The notes under the pieces are model-generated. The model saw nothing but the letters and a program-made list of their open reading frames with translations. It was not told the origin of the DNA and did not search any database. DNA of 64,000 bases, taken from assembly GCF_025979885.1 (NCBI RefSeq), contig NZ_CP110139.1, forward strand, positions 4,670,001 to 4,734,000, in the 5' to 3' direction. The number at the start of each line of letters is the position of its first letter. Position 1 is the stretch's first letter. The position numbers and the translations under genes are program-made. This DNA is from Hymenobacter sp. YIM 151500-1. GTDB taxonomy: Bacteria > Bacteroidota > Bacteroidia > Cytophagales > Hymenobacteraceae. This document shows, in pieces, positions 8,919 to 17,000 of the stretch.

Positions 8919-9896
8919 ATGAAAACTCCCTCCCGCTTCGACGGCCGCCGCTACCATAATACCATTCCCACCAGCATGTCCATGAACTATGGGCTGATGC
9001 TGCGGCGGTGGCTGGCGGGCCGGGAGGAGCGGGTGCCGCGCCGGCCGCTGGGGCCGTTCCGGGCCGATGCTGCCGCTCTGGCCGCGCCCGTACCGGCCGA
9101 GGCCTTGCGCGTGACGTGGCTGGGACACTCCACGGTGCTGCTGGAGCTGGACGGCCGCCGCCTGCTCACCGACCCGGTGTGGGCCGGGCGGGTGTCGCCG
9201 GTGCGGGGCGCCGGGCCCCGGCGCTTCCTCGTGGCTCCGCTGCCCCTGGACCAACTGCCTCTGCTTGATGCCGTGCTGCTTTCCCACGACCACTACGACC
9301 ACCTCGACCGGGCGGCCATTCAGGCGCTGGCCCGCACCGGTGTGCCTTTTTACTACCCGCTGGGCGTGGGTGGCCACCTGCGCCGCTGGGGTGTGCCCCG
9401 GCCCAGATAACCGAGCTGGACTGGTGGCAGGAAGCGGAGCTGCCCGGCGGCACCCACCGGCTGGCCGCCACGCCGGCCCGGCACTTTTCGGGGCGCCGCC
9501 TCACCCGCGACACCACGCTGTGGGCATCCTGGTGCGTCCTCGGCCCCCGGCACCGCGCCTTTTTCGGCGGCGACTCCGGCCCTTACGAAGCGGGCTTCCG
9601 CGAAATTGGGTCGGCCTACGGGCCCTACGAGCTGATTATGTTGGAAAATCGAAGCCTACGACGAGCTTTGGGCGGATATTCACAGGAGCCCCGACGAGGC
9701 ACTAGTAGCCCACCATGCCTTAGGCGGCAGGCCGCTGCTGCTCCCATATTGGGACACATTCAACGTGGCTTTCCACGCTTGGTACAAGCCAGTAGAGGGT
9801 CTGTAGGCTGCCGCAGGTCCTGCGGTGCCCGTGCTATTGCCCGCCCCCGGCCAGCGCCTCAACGTAGCGGTCAACCCATTGCCGCAGCACTGCTAG
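8919..9896 (+). pseudogene. Metallo-beta-lactamase-fold hydrolase (NAPE-PLD/UlaG-like), multiply disabled
   Basis: The first 163 residues read well: VTWLGHSTVLLEL, LLTDPVW and the metal motif HDHYDHLD. At about 9396-9406 the frame shifts by one base, after which ITELDWWQEAEL, PARHFSG and FFGGDSGPYEAG continue the same protein. At the A-run 9645-9649 one extra A shifts it back (AYDELWADIHRSPDEALVAHH). The usual HWGTF metal-ligand motif reads YWDTF, so the histidine is gone. A TAG at 9804-9806 then cuts a recognisable C-terminal tail (VPVLLPAPGQRLN) that reaches the next stop at 9894-9896. Two compensating frameshifts, one nonsense codon and a lost ligand argue for a true pseudogene. Family members hydrolyse phosphodiester or lactone bonds. 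Confidence 0.85.
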
Positions 9897-10195
9897 CAGG
9901 ATTGTAGGGCCTAAGCCGCAAGTGAAGACCGTTTGTGTTGAGTTGCAGGTAGTCAGGTAAAAGTACAGTAATAACATTTTTTTAATACAGGTACTGTTGA
10001 GTTTAGAGTAACTCAAGCTGCATTATACTGGTGAATAGTAGGTTGAAACAAGGAATCTTGGGTTAGTGGAAAAGTAAACTAGTCTGTGGAAAAGGTATTT
10101 TACTTATACTTGTCGCAGACGGCCGCACGGTGTTGGTTAAGATGCTGAGGCTTATAGTGTCTGCTTAGTGGCTTGGTTAGTGGGACTTACTTTTA

Positions 10196-10777
10196 ATGCG
10201 TAGTAAGATGTGGGTGCGTAGTTTTTGGTTTACCCTTGCCTGGGTTGTGCTGCCGATACTGGTCTTAGCCCAGCGCCAGCGTACCACAAAATGGGAAAGC
10301 GGCACCCTGGAAAAAAACCAGAAAGTTGGTGTCTGGGAGTATTACAGCTATGCGGCCAACGGCGAGCAGATAGTAACCCAGAAATACGACCATACGGCTG
10401 GGAAGCTAGTCTACTGTCGCCCCGATGACAAGGAGTACCTGGCCGAAACAGAACCCGGGAAATGGACCAATACGCCGCTGACCCAAGCTCCCTGGTTTAT
10501 CGGTGGGCACGAAGCCCTAGCTGCCTACATAGCCAAGCTCAAGTACCCGGCGCAGGCCGAAAGCCGGGAAGTTCAAGGTCGGGTAGTGGTGGGCTTCGTT
10601 ATCGATACGCTGGGTCAAGTGTCGGATCATAAAATAATGCGGGGGATAGGCAGTGGCTGCGACGAAGAAGCCTTGCGGGTTTGTCGTACCGTGCCGGGCA
10701 ACTGGGTGCCCGGCCGCATTGGGTCGCGGGCGGTGCCCGTGCGCTACGAGCTGCCCTTCACGTTCCGCCTCCACTAA
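10196..10777 (+). CDS. Energy-transducer TonB-like protein
   Basis: 193 residues with an N-terminal hydrophobic signal or anchor (FWFTLAWVVLPILVLAQ). Residues about 35-70 (KNQKVGVWEYYSYAANGEQ) look like one MORN-like repeat unit. The C-terminal 90 residues fit the TonB C-terminal fold: GGHEALAAYIAKLKYPAQA, GRVVVGFVIDTLGQVSDHKI, a CDEEALRV helix and PVRYELPFTF. Such proteins may energise outer-membrane receptors; TonB-dependent receptors lie 300 bp and 6 kb downstream. The usual long Pro-rich periplasmic linker is missing, so it may instead be a secreted TonB-domain protein. The ATG at 10196 is assumed; one four codons later is possible. Confidence 0.75.
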   Translation: MRSKMWVRSFWFTLAWVVLPILVLAQRQRTTKWESGTLEKNQKVGVWEYYSYAANGEQIVTQKYDHTAGKLVYCRPDDKEYLAETEPGKWTNTPLTQAPWFIGGHEALAAYIAKLKYPAQAESREVQGRVVVGFVIDTLGQVSDHKIMRGIGSGCDEEALRVCRTVPGNWVPGRIGSRAVPVRYELPFTFRLH

Positions 10778-10936
10778 GGAGTAATACCGTAGACCTAAAA
10801 AATTAGGTAAGTATTTGATTATTAATACTTTGCTTAAGTATCTTGGCCATCTGCTTTTTGATCGGCCACTCAAGCAGTGCGTCACAGGCAAACCGACAAA
10901 AGCTTTCGGATAAACTGTTGAAAACCAGTAAAAGGT

Positions 10937-10978
10937 CTAAGCTCTAGGTTCTAAACCCTAAGCACTAAGCACCAAGCA
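10937..10978. repeat. Heptameric tract 1
   Basis: Six consecutive 7-bp units: CTAAGCT, CTAGGTT, CTAAACC, CTAAGCA, CTAAGCA, CCAAGCA. They lie between the TonB-like gene and the receptor gene. Confidence 0.75.
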
Positions 10979-11073
10979 TTACCGACCAGGTGCCAGCACT
11001 CCTGCTCTAAGGTCTTACTACTTACAACCATTTCCCTTGCTATACCAATCTTTCCACTTCACTCACCTTTAGA

Positions 11074-13863
11074 ATGAAAAAACTCTTACTACTCGTGCTG
11101 CTAATCCTGAGCGGGTTGGCGGCCACGGCCCAAAGCGGAAAAATATCCGTCTCGGGGCGGGTACTCGACGCCAACGGCCAGGCCATACCAGGGGCAACCG
11201 TGCTGGAAAAAGGCACCAACAACGGCCTGGCCACCAACAGCGAAGGCATGTTCAGGCTCGACGTTGCGCCCGACGCCACGCTCTCCTTTTCGGCCTTGGG
11301 CTTCATGCCCCAGCAAGTGCCCGTCAACAACCGCAACACGCTCGACGTGCAACTGGAAATGAGCGCCACCGACCTCAATGAAGTGGTGGTGGTGGGCTCG
11401 CGCGGGCAGCCCCGCACCAGCGTTCGGAGCGCCGTGCCGGTGGACGTGCTCAACGCCCGCGAGTTGCAGGCCACCGGCCAAGTCGAGTTGGGCCAGCAAG
11501 TGCAGTTCACTTCGCCCTCGTTCAACTCAGCCAAAACCGGCGTGAACGGGGTGGCCAACTATGCCGACCCGGCCACGCTGCGCGGCCTCTCGCCCGACCA
11601 AGTGCTGGTGCTCGTGGATGGCAAGCGGCGCCACCAGTTTTCGGCGCTGAACCTGAACGTGACCGTGGGTTCGGGCACCGTGGTGACTGACCTGAACGCT
11701 GTTCCTACAATGGCCGTGGAGCGCGTGGAAGTGCTGCGCGACGGGGCAGCGGCCCTCTACGGCTCCGACGCCATCGCCGGGGTCATCAACTTGGGCCTGA
11801 ACAAAAGCACGGGCATAGTTTCGGGCAAAGTGCAGTACGGCATAACCCAGGAAGGCGACGGCGCACAATACCTGGCCGGCGCCAACTACGGCCTCAAGCT
11901 GGGCTCGGACAACCCCGGCTACCTCAACCTGACCGTGCAGTACCAGCGCCAGGAACAGACCAACCGCAGCGACAACTACGTGGGCGGCATCTACACCCCT
12001 TTCCCGGCCCTGCCGGCCACTCCCACGGCCGCGCAAATCGCCGCCGAAAACGCCAAACGCGCCGAGCGGGGCGTGTACCCGTCGGTAGGGCAGCCCTTCA
12101 AGGTGGGCGTGTACGGCAGCAACCAGGCCGACATCTACCAGGGCTTTTACAACTTCGGCCTGCCCCTAGGCTCGGCCGGGTGGACGGTGTACAGCTTTGG
12201 CGGCTACTCGCGCAAAGACATCCTGGCCTATGGGTTTTTCCGCAACGCCCAGCCCAACAACGTCAACTACAGTCCCGTGCACCCCGACGGCTACTTGCCC
12301 GAGCTACCCGGCCGCAGCGACGACTACTCAGCCGTGGTGGGCCTGAGCCGCAAGGTGGCCGAGGGCTGGAACTTGGATTTTAGCAGCGGCTACGGCTACA
12401 ACTACCTCGACCTGCACGCCAACAATACCGCCAACCCCTCCATGGGCGCGGCCTCGCCCACCGATTTCTACGTGGGCCGCAGCGCCTTCGGCCAGAGCAC
12501 AAGCGAAATCAACGTGACGCGCAACTTCGGGGGGCTGCTCGGCACCAAGTCGTTCAACCTGGCTTTCGGCGGCCAGTTCCGGGCCGACCAGTTCATCCTG
12601 GAAAAAGGCAGCCCAGAGTCCTACTTCGTGGGCGAGTTTGCCCGGCCCGCGCCCGCCACGCCCACCTCGCCCGCCCGCACGGCCAAGGCCCCCGGCTCGA
12701 GCGGCCGGCCCGGCATCGCCCCCGAAGACGAAACCGACGCCACCCGCACCAACGTGGGCGTGTACCTGGACCTGGAAAGCGACGTGAACGAGCGCCTGCT
12801 ACTGACCACGGCCGTGCGCTACGAAAACTACTCCGACTTTGGCAGCAACATATCGGGCAAGTTTGCCACGCGTTTCAACGTGCTCGAAAACGTGGCCCTG
12901 CGCGGCTCCATCAACCGCGGCTTCCGGGCCCCGTCGCTGCAGCAAACCTTCAACAGCGTGACCACCTCCACCGTGCAGGCCGGCGAAATTGTGCAAACCA
13001 AGCAGCTGCGCAACAACGACCCGCGCCTGCCCGGCATTGGCATCGGCGCCCCCAAGCCCGAAACGTCGTGGAACTACAGCGCCGGCCTGGCCGCTCAGCT
13101 AGGCGATAACTTCGCGCTGACTGTCGACGCCTACCAGATTGACATCCGCGACCGTATCATCAACAGCGAGCGGCTGCTCGTGCCCCAGGGCACGACGGGC
13201 GGCACCGGCATCGAGGCCCTGCGCGTGCCCTTCCGTGGCCTGAGCGAAATCCGCTTTTTTACCAACGCCATCGACACCCGCACCCGCGGCATCGACGTGG
13301 TGGGCACGTACCGGGTGAATTTCGGTGAGCGCAGCCGTCTGAGCGCCAGCCTGGCCGGCACGCTGAACGAAACCAAAATTTCGCGTTTCGGCGCCACGCC
13401 TGCCCAGCTCCAGGCCGGCACCCCCAACCGCGTGCTGCTCATCGACACGGTAAGTATCGGGCTGATCGAACGGTCGCAACCGCGCCAAAAGGTATTGTTT
13501 TCGGTTACCTACCAACTGGGCAAGTTCAGCCTCACGCCGCGCGCCACCTACTTCGGGCCCGTGGTGGCTTACGAGAAGCCCAACAACATCCCCGCCACCG
13601 CGAGCACGCCGGCCCGGTACGTGCGCCACATCAGCCAGGAGTTTGAGGGCAAAGCTGTGTACGACGTGGCATTGGTTTACAACGTGTTCAAAGCCGTGTC
13701 GCTGACGGTAGGCGCCAACAACGTAACCAACGTGTACCCCGACCGGGTAGATGCCCGCCGCTTCGCCAGTTATTCCAATGGCGAAATTCCCTACTCACGC
13801 AACGTGGCCCAGTTCGGTTTCAACGGTGCGTATTACTACACCAACCTCTCCCTGACCTTTTAA
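11074..13863 (+). CDS. TonB-dependent outer-membrane receptor, paralogue 1
   Basis: 929 residues: signal peptide 1-20, a carboxypeptidase-regulatory-like domain at about 25-95 (SVSGRVLDANGQAIPGATV), a plug domain at about 105-235 (ALYGSDAIAGVINLGLN), then a 22-strand-type barrel ending in the usual aromatic residue (NLSLTF). It imports an unknown substrate across the outer membrane with TonB energy. It is shorter than SusC proteins and has no SusD partner, so a siderophore, vitamin or small-organic substrate is as likely as a glycan. It is paralogous to the receptor at 17001-19844, sharing the LEKGTNNG and EVLRDGAAALYGSDAIAGVIN segments. Its stop is followed by a heptameric tract and palindromic repeat copy 2. 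Confidence 0.9.
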   Translation: MKKLLLLVLLILSGLAATAQSGKISVSGRVLDANGQAIPGATVLEKGTNNGLATNSEGMFRLDVAPDATLSFSALGFMPQQVPVNNRNTLDVQLEMSATDLNEVVVVGSRGQPRTSVRSAVPVDVLNARELQATGQVELGQQVQFTSPSFNSAKTGVNGVANYADPATLRGLSPDQVLVLVDGKRRHQFSALNLNVTVGSGTVVTDLNAVPTMAVERVEVLRDGAAALYGSDAIAGVINLGLNKSTGIVSGKVQYGITQEGDGAQYLAGANYGLKLGSDNPGYLNLTVQYQRQEQTNRSDNYVGGIYTPFPALPATPTAAQIAAENAKRAERGVYPSVGQPFKVGVYGSNQADIYQGFYNFGLPLGSAGWTVYSFGGYSRKDILAYGFFRNAQPNNVNYSPVHPDGYLPELPGRSDDYSAVVGLSRKVAEGWNLDFSSGYGYNYLDLHANNTANPSMGAASPTDFYVGRSAFGQSTSEINVTRNFGGLLGTKSFNLAFGGQFRADQFILEKGSPESYFVGEFARPAPATPTSPARTAKAPGSSGRPGIAPEDETDATRTNVGVYLDLESDVNERLLLTTAVRYENYSDFGSNISGKFATRFNVLENVALRGSINRGFRAPSLQQTFNSVTTSTVQAGEIVQTKQLRNNDPRLPGIGIGAPKPETSWNYSAGLAAQLGDNFALTVDAYQIDIRDRIINSERLLVPQGTTGGTGIEALRVPFRGLSEIRFFTNAIDTRTRGIDVVGTYRVNFGERSRLSASLAGTLNETKISRFGATPAQLQAGTPNRVLLIDTVSIGLIERSQPRQKVLFSVTYQLGKFSLTPRATYFGPVVAYEKPNNIPATASTPARYVRHISQEFEGKAVYDVALVYNVFKAVSLTVGANNVTNVYPDRVDARRFASYSNGEIPYSRNVAQFGFNGAYYYTNLSLTF

Positions 13864-13890
13864 GTAGTGAGAACTTAGAGCTTAGACTTT
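13863..13890. repeat. Heptameric tract 2
   Basis: Four 7-bp units (AGTAGTG, AGAACTT, AGAGCTT, AGACTTT) directly after the receptor stop codon and touching palindromic repeat copy 2. Confidence 0.6.
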
Positions 13891-13895
13891 TTATT

Positions 13896-14048
13896 GAAGC
13901 TGTTTAGAAAGTCAAAAGACCGTCATGCTGAGCGAAGTCGAAGCATCTCTCCCGCTTCGCCAGAGCTGTTTAACGGAGCGGTAGAGATGCTTCAACTTCG
14001 CTCAGCATGACGTCTCAATCTGCTTTTAACGACTTTCTAAACAGCTTC
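13896..14048. repeat. Palindromic repeat family A, copy 2
   Basis: The terminal inverted repeat GAAGCTGTTTAGAAAGTC at the left pairs with GACTTTCTAAACAGCTTC at the right. Inside are GTCATGCTGAGCGAAGTC and its complement. It lies downstream of a TonB receptor and may form its terminator. Confidence 0.85.
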
Positions 14049-14184
14049 ATTGGTTATCAATAGTTTACACAAAGACCTTCACCGGTTTACTTTTAGCGCA
14101 TTACGTAGGCGCGGTGGAGCTGGGAGCCGCGAGGCTTAACGCCCCGGTTCCCAACTCCCCAAGCCCGAATGCCAAGCCCCGCCA

Positions 14185-15090
14185 ATGTCTAACTTGCTGC
14201 TGCTGTTTGTGTGCCTGGCCGCTGGGGCAGCGTTGCGCCGCTGGCAGGTGGTGGCCGCCGATGCCCACACGGTACTGAACCAAGTGCTTATCTGGGTGCT
14301 GCTGCCGGCGCTGACGTTTCTGCACCTGGCGGTGGCGCGGTTCGACGCGCGGTTTTTGTTGCCCGTGGGCATGCCTTGGCTGGTTTTTGGGGCGGGCTGG
14401 CTGTTTTTTGCGGCGGCGGGGCGGCGGCTGGGCCTGCCCCGCGGCACCGTTGGGGCATTGGTGCTCACGGGCGGCATCAGCAGCGTGTCGTTCGTGGGCT
14501 TTCCCGTGTTCGAGTTGCTCTACGGCCGGCCGGGCCTGGAACTGGGCATTGTGATGAGCCTGGCCGGCTCGATGCTGATTTGCGTGACGTTGGGCGTGGG
14601 GGTGGGGGCGTGGTACGGCGCGGCCGAGCCATCCTGGCGCGCGATGGGGGCCAGTGTGCTGCGGTTTCCGCCGTTTGTGGCAACGCTGCTGGCGGGGCTG
14701 GCCCACGCGGCGGGCTACCAGCACCCGCCCTTGGTGCGCGCCGTGCTCGAACGCCTCAGCCTCGCTTATCCCGTGGTGGCCCTGCTTTCGGTGGGCCTGC
14801 AGCTGCGGCTGGTCGTGCCCAGCGCCCAGGCCCGGGCGCTGGGCCTGGGCCTTGCCTACAAGTTGGGGCTGGCTCCGCTGCTGGTTTGGGCAGCCTGCCA
14901 GGGGTGGTCCGAGCAGCACGGCTTGGCGGTGGACCTGTGCGTGTTAGGGGCCGCCATCGGCCCCATGAACACGGCTGCCGCCCTGGCCGCCCGCTACGGG
15001 CTCAACCCCGACTTGGCGGCGCAAATGGTGGGGCTGGGCATTCCGCTGTCGTTGCCGCTGCTGGCCTTGCTGGGTTGGTGGCTGCGCTAG
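14185..15090 (+). CDS. AEC-family (auxin-efflux-carrier type) transporter
   Basis: 301 residues, almost entirely hydrophobic, with about ten transmembrane segments in two halves. The middle has LVLTGGISSVSFVGFPVFEL and the C-terminal half has AIGPMNTAAALAARYGLNPDLAA and VGLGIPLSLPLLALLGWW, which match AEC permeases. Known relatives move malonate, malate or other carboxylates, or auxin-like acids. It sits 114 bp before a DctA-type symporter on the same strand, so the pair may handle carboxylates together; that is inferred from context. Start ATG 14185. Confidence 0.85.
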   Translation: MSNLLLLFVCLAAGAALRRWQVVAADAHTVLNQVLIWVLLPALTFLHLAVARFDARFLLPVGMPWLVFGAGWLFFAAAGRRLGLPRGTVGALVLTGGISSVSFVGFPVFELLYGRPGLELGIVMSLAGSMLICVTLGVGVGAWYGAAEPSWRAMGASVLRFPPFVATLLAGLAHAAGYQHPPLVRAVLERLSLAYPVVALLSVGLQLRLVVPSAQARALGLGLAYKLGLAPLLVWAACQGWSEQHGLAVDLCVLGAAIGPMNTAAALAARYGLNPDLAAQMVGLGIPLSLPLLALLGWWLR

Positions 15091-15204
15091 GGGCCGCCAA
15101 CGGCTGGCTTTCGGCCAGCCGCGCGCGGCAAGGGCCAGAAGGCAAGCTAAGTTGACTAGTATTTCGGGCAAGCTGCCGGTAAAAAACACTAATTTTTCCC
15201 CGCC

Positions 15205-16497
15205 ATGATCCTGCAACGCCTTTCCCGCAACCTCACGCTTTGGGTGCTGCTGGCCATTGTGGCCGGGGCGCTGCTGGGCCATTTTGCGCCCGAGCCCGCC
15301 GTGCGCATGGAAGTACTTGGCAAGCGCTTCATCGACGTGGTGAAGTTGTTTATCAACCCCATCATTTTCCTCACTATCACCCTCGGCATCAGCACGATGG
15401 GCGACCTGAAGAAAGTGGGCCGCATCGGGGGTAAGGCCCTGCTGTACTTTGAAATCGTGACCACCCTGGCCCTGCTCATCGGGGTGGGCGTGGCGGCGCT
15501 GGTGCGGCCGGGGGCGGGCGTGGCCGTGGGCAAGCTCAACACTGCCAAGGTGGGCGAGTACACGCAGCGGGCCACCGAATTTTCGTGGGGAGACTTCCTG
15601 GCCGACAACCTCACCCTGCAGGTGTTGCTGGTGGCCATCGTGCTGGGCACGGTGCTGAGCAAGTACGCCGGCCGCGAGCCCATAATTCACCTGCTGAAAA
15701 CCGCCGCCAAGTACGTGTTTCGGGGCTTGCACCTGGTCATGCTTTTCGCCCCCATCGGGGCGTTTGGGGGCATGGCCTTCACCATCGGCAAGTACGGCAT
15801 TGCCACGCTGCTGCCCCTGGGCAAGCTCATGGTCACGGTGTACCTGACGATGGCCGTGTTTATTTTCGTGGTGCTGGGCGGCATCCTGCGCTACTGCGGC
15901 ATCGGCCTCTGGGCTTTCCTCAAGTACATCAAGGCCGAATTGCTGATTGTGCTCGGCACGTCGTCGTCGGAAGCCGGCTTGCCGGGGCTGATGGAGAAAC
16001 TCGTAGGCATGGGCTGCGCGCAGCCGGTGGTGGGCCTGGTGGTGCCCACGGGCTACTCTTTCAACCTCGACGGCACCACCATCTACCTGGCGCTGGCCAC
16101 CTTGTTTTTGGCTCAGGTGTTCCACATCGACCTGACGGCGGGCCAGCTCCTGACCATGATGGGCATTTTGATGGTGACCAGCAAGGGCGCGGCCGGGGTG
16201 GCCGGCAGCGGCTTCGTGGTGTTGGCCAGTACGCTCACGGCCATGCGCGTCGTTCCGGTCGAGGGGCTAGCCCTGCTGATTGGGGTGGACCGCTTCATGT
16301 CCGAGGCCCGCTCCATCACCAACTTCATCGGCAACGGCGTGGCCACCGTTTTCTTGGCTCACCACGAAGGCGCCCTCGACCACGAGCAAGCGGCCACGGT
16401 GCTGGGCCGAGGCCCGCGCCCGCTGCGCTTTCGGCGCCGCCACCTCAGCAGCGGCGAGTACCTGGGCGAAATGGCTCAAAAAGCCAAGCCGCAGTAA
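15205..16497 (+). CDS. dctA: C4-dicarboxylate/proton or sodium symporter (DctA-type)
   Basis: 430 residues, close to E. coli DctA (428). Family motifs are visible: the serine-rich loop TSSSEAGLPGLMEKL around residue 253, the substrate and cation site PTGYSFNLDGTTIYL from residue 281, and the late VGVDRFMSEARSITNFIGNG. Eight transmembrane helices with two re-entrant hairpins are expected in this family. It likely imports succinate, fumarate and malate across the inner membrane. DctA is the best fit; a glutamate carrier of the same family (GltP) is the alternative. It follows the AEC transporter with no terminator seen between them. Confidence 0.88.
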   Translation: MILQRLSRNLTLWVLLAIVAGALLGHFAPEPAVRMEVLGKRFIDVVKLFINPIIFLTITLGISTMGDLKKVGRIGGKALLYFEIVTTLALLIGVGVAALVRPGAGVAVGKLNTAKVGEYTQRATEFSWGDFLADNLTLQVLLVAIVLGTVLSKYAGREPIIHLLKTAAKYVFRGLHLVMLFAPIGAFGGMAFTIGKYGIATLLPLGKLMVTVYLTMAVFIFVVLGGILRYCGIGLWAFLKYIKAELLIVLGTSSSEAGLPGLMEKLVGMGCAQPVVGLVVPTGYSFNLDGTTIYLALATLFLAQVFHIDLTAGQLLTMMGILMVTSKGAAGVAGSGFVVLASTLTAMRVVPVEGLALLIGVDRFMSEARSITNFIGNGVATVFLAHHEGALDHEQAATVLGRGPRPLRFRRRHLSSGEYLGEMAQKAKPQ

Positions 16498-16676
16498 CCC
16501 GGCGGCCGGGTTGCGTACCGGCTCGCCCGGCGCGTCAGGGGCCCCACATTGCCGTGTTCCGGTCGTTGTTCCGGTAGCCTCGGCCGCCCCCAGGCCGTTT
16601 GGCTCCCACGGCGCCTGGCAGTTGACGCTCCCCAACGTGACGCTATAAATAAAACAAGCAAGTTTTGCCCTGAGAA

Positions 16677-16703
16677 AAGGTCCGACTACACCAGTCGGAC
16701 CTT
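16677..16703. terminator. Symmetric hairpin terminator
   Basis: A perfect 10-bp stem AAGGTCCGAC/GTCGGACCTT with loop TACACCA. It is placed after the rightward dctA and at the 3' end of a leftward ompA remnant, so it may serve both. Confidence 0.65.
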
Positions 16704-16940
16704 CTTGCGTGATATCTTAGCCGATGAGCCGGCGTTCAGAGTCGAAAACAATTCGCTTAATTTCGGCATCAGGATAATGTTCGGGCGCCGGTTTTGAGCT
16801 TTGTAGGCGGCGTTATCGTTGGGCGCCACGGGCGTATAGGCGCTCGGCGTCGGCTTTGCCTTGTTTGGGACAGTTTGGGGGCCGCAGGTCGTCGTATTGC
16901 TTGCTTTCCGCGGAGGGGCCTTGGGGTGGTTGTTTGCGCG
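16686..16940 (-). pseudogene. Internally deleted OmpA-family lipoprotein remnant
   Basis: On the complement, positions 16905-16883 read SKQYDDLR and continue to KADAER, close to SKKYDDLK...RADVER at the mature N-terminus of the intact OmpA lipoprotein at 22993-24030. Without a gap, but in another frame, the DNA then reads YTPVAPNDNAAYKAQNRR and PNIILMPKLSELFS, matching YVPVAPNDTPPNKALNRR and TEIILTPKLNELLK at the C-terminus of the same homologue. The roughly 250 residues in between (coiled coil and most of the OmpA domain) are missing. It is therefore a remnant with both ends kept and the middle lost; no signal peptide is left. Confidence 0.75.
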
Positions 16941-17000
16941 GTAGCTTTTTGATTCATTTTCCTTCATCTACTCACCTTTTCCTTTCATTTATTCTCGAGC

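Noticed and set aside
9834..10016. Short leftward frame after the broken hydrolase
   Set aside because: It is antisense to the recognisable C-terminal tail of the pseudogene, and has no homology I recognise.
11074..13863. SusC/SusD polysaccharide utilisation locus
   Set aside because: No SusD-like lipoprotein or glycosidase cluster adjoins either receptor, and the receptors are shorter than SusC.
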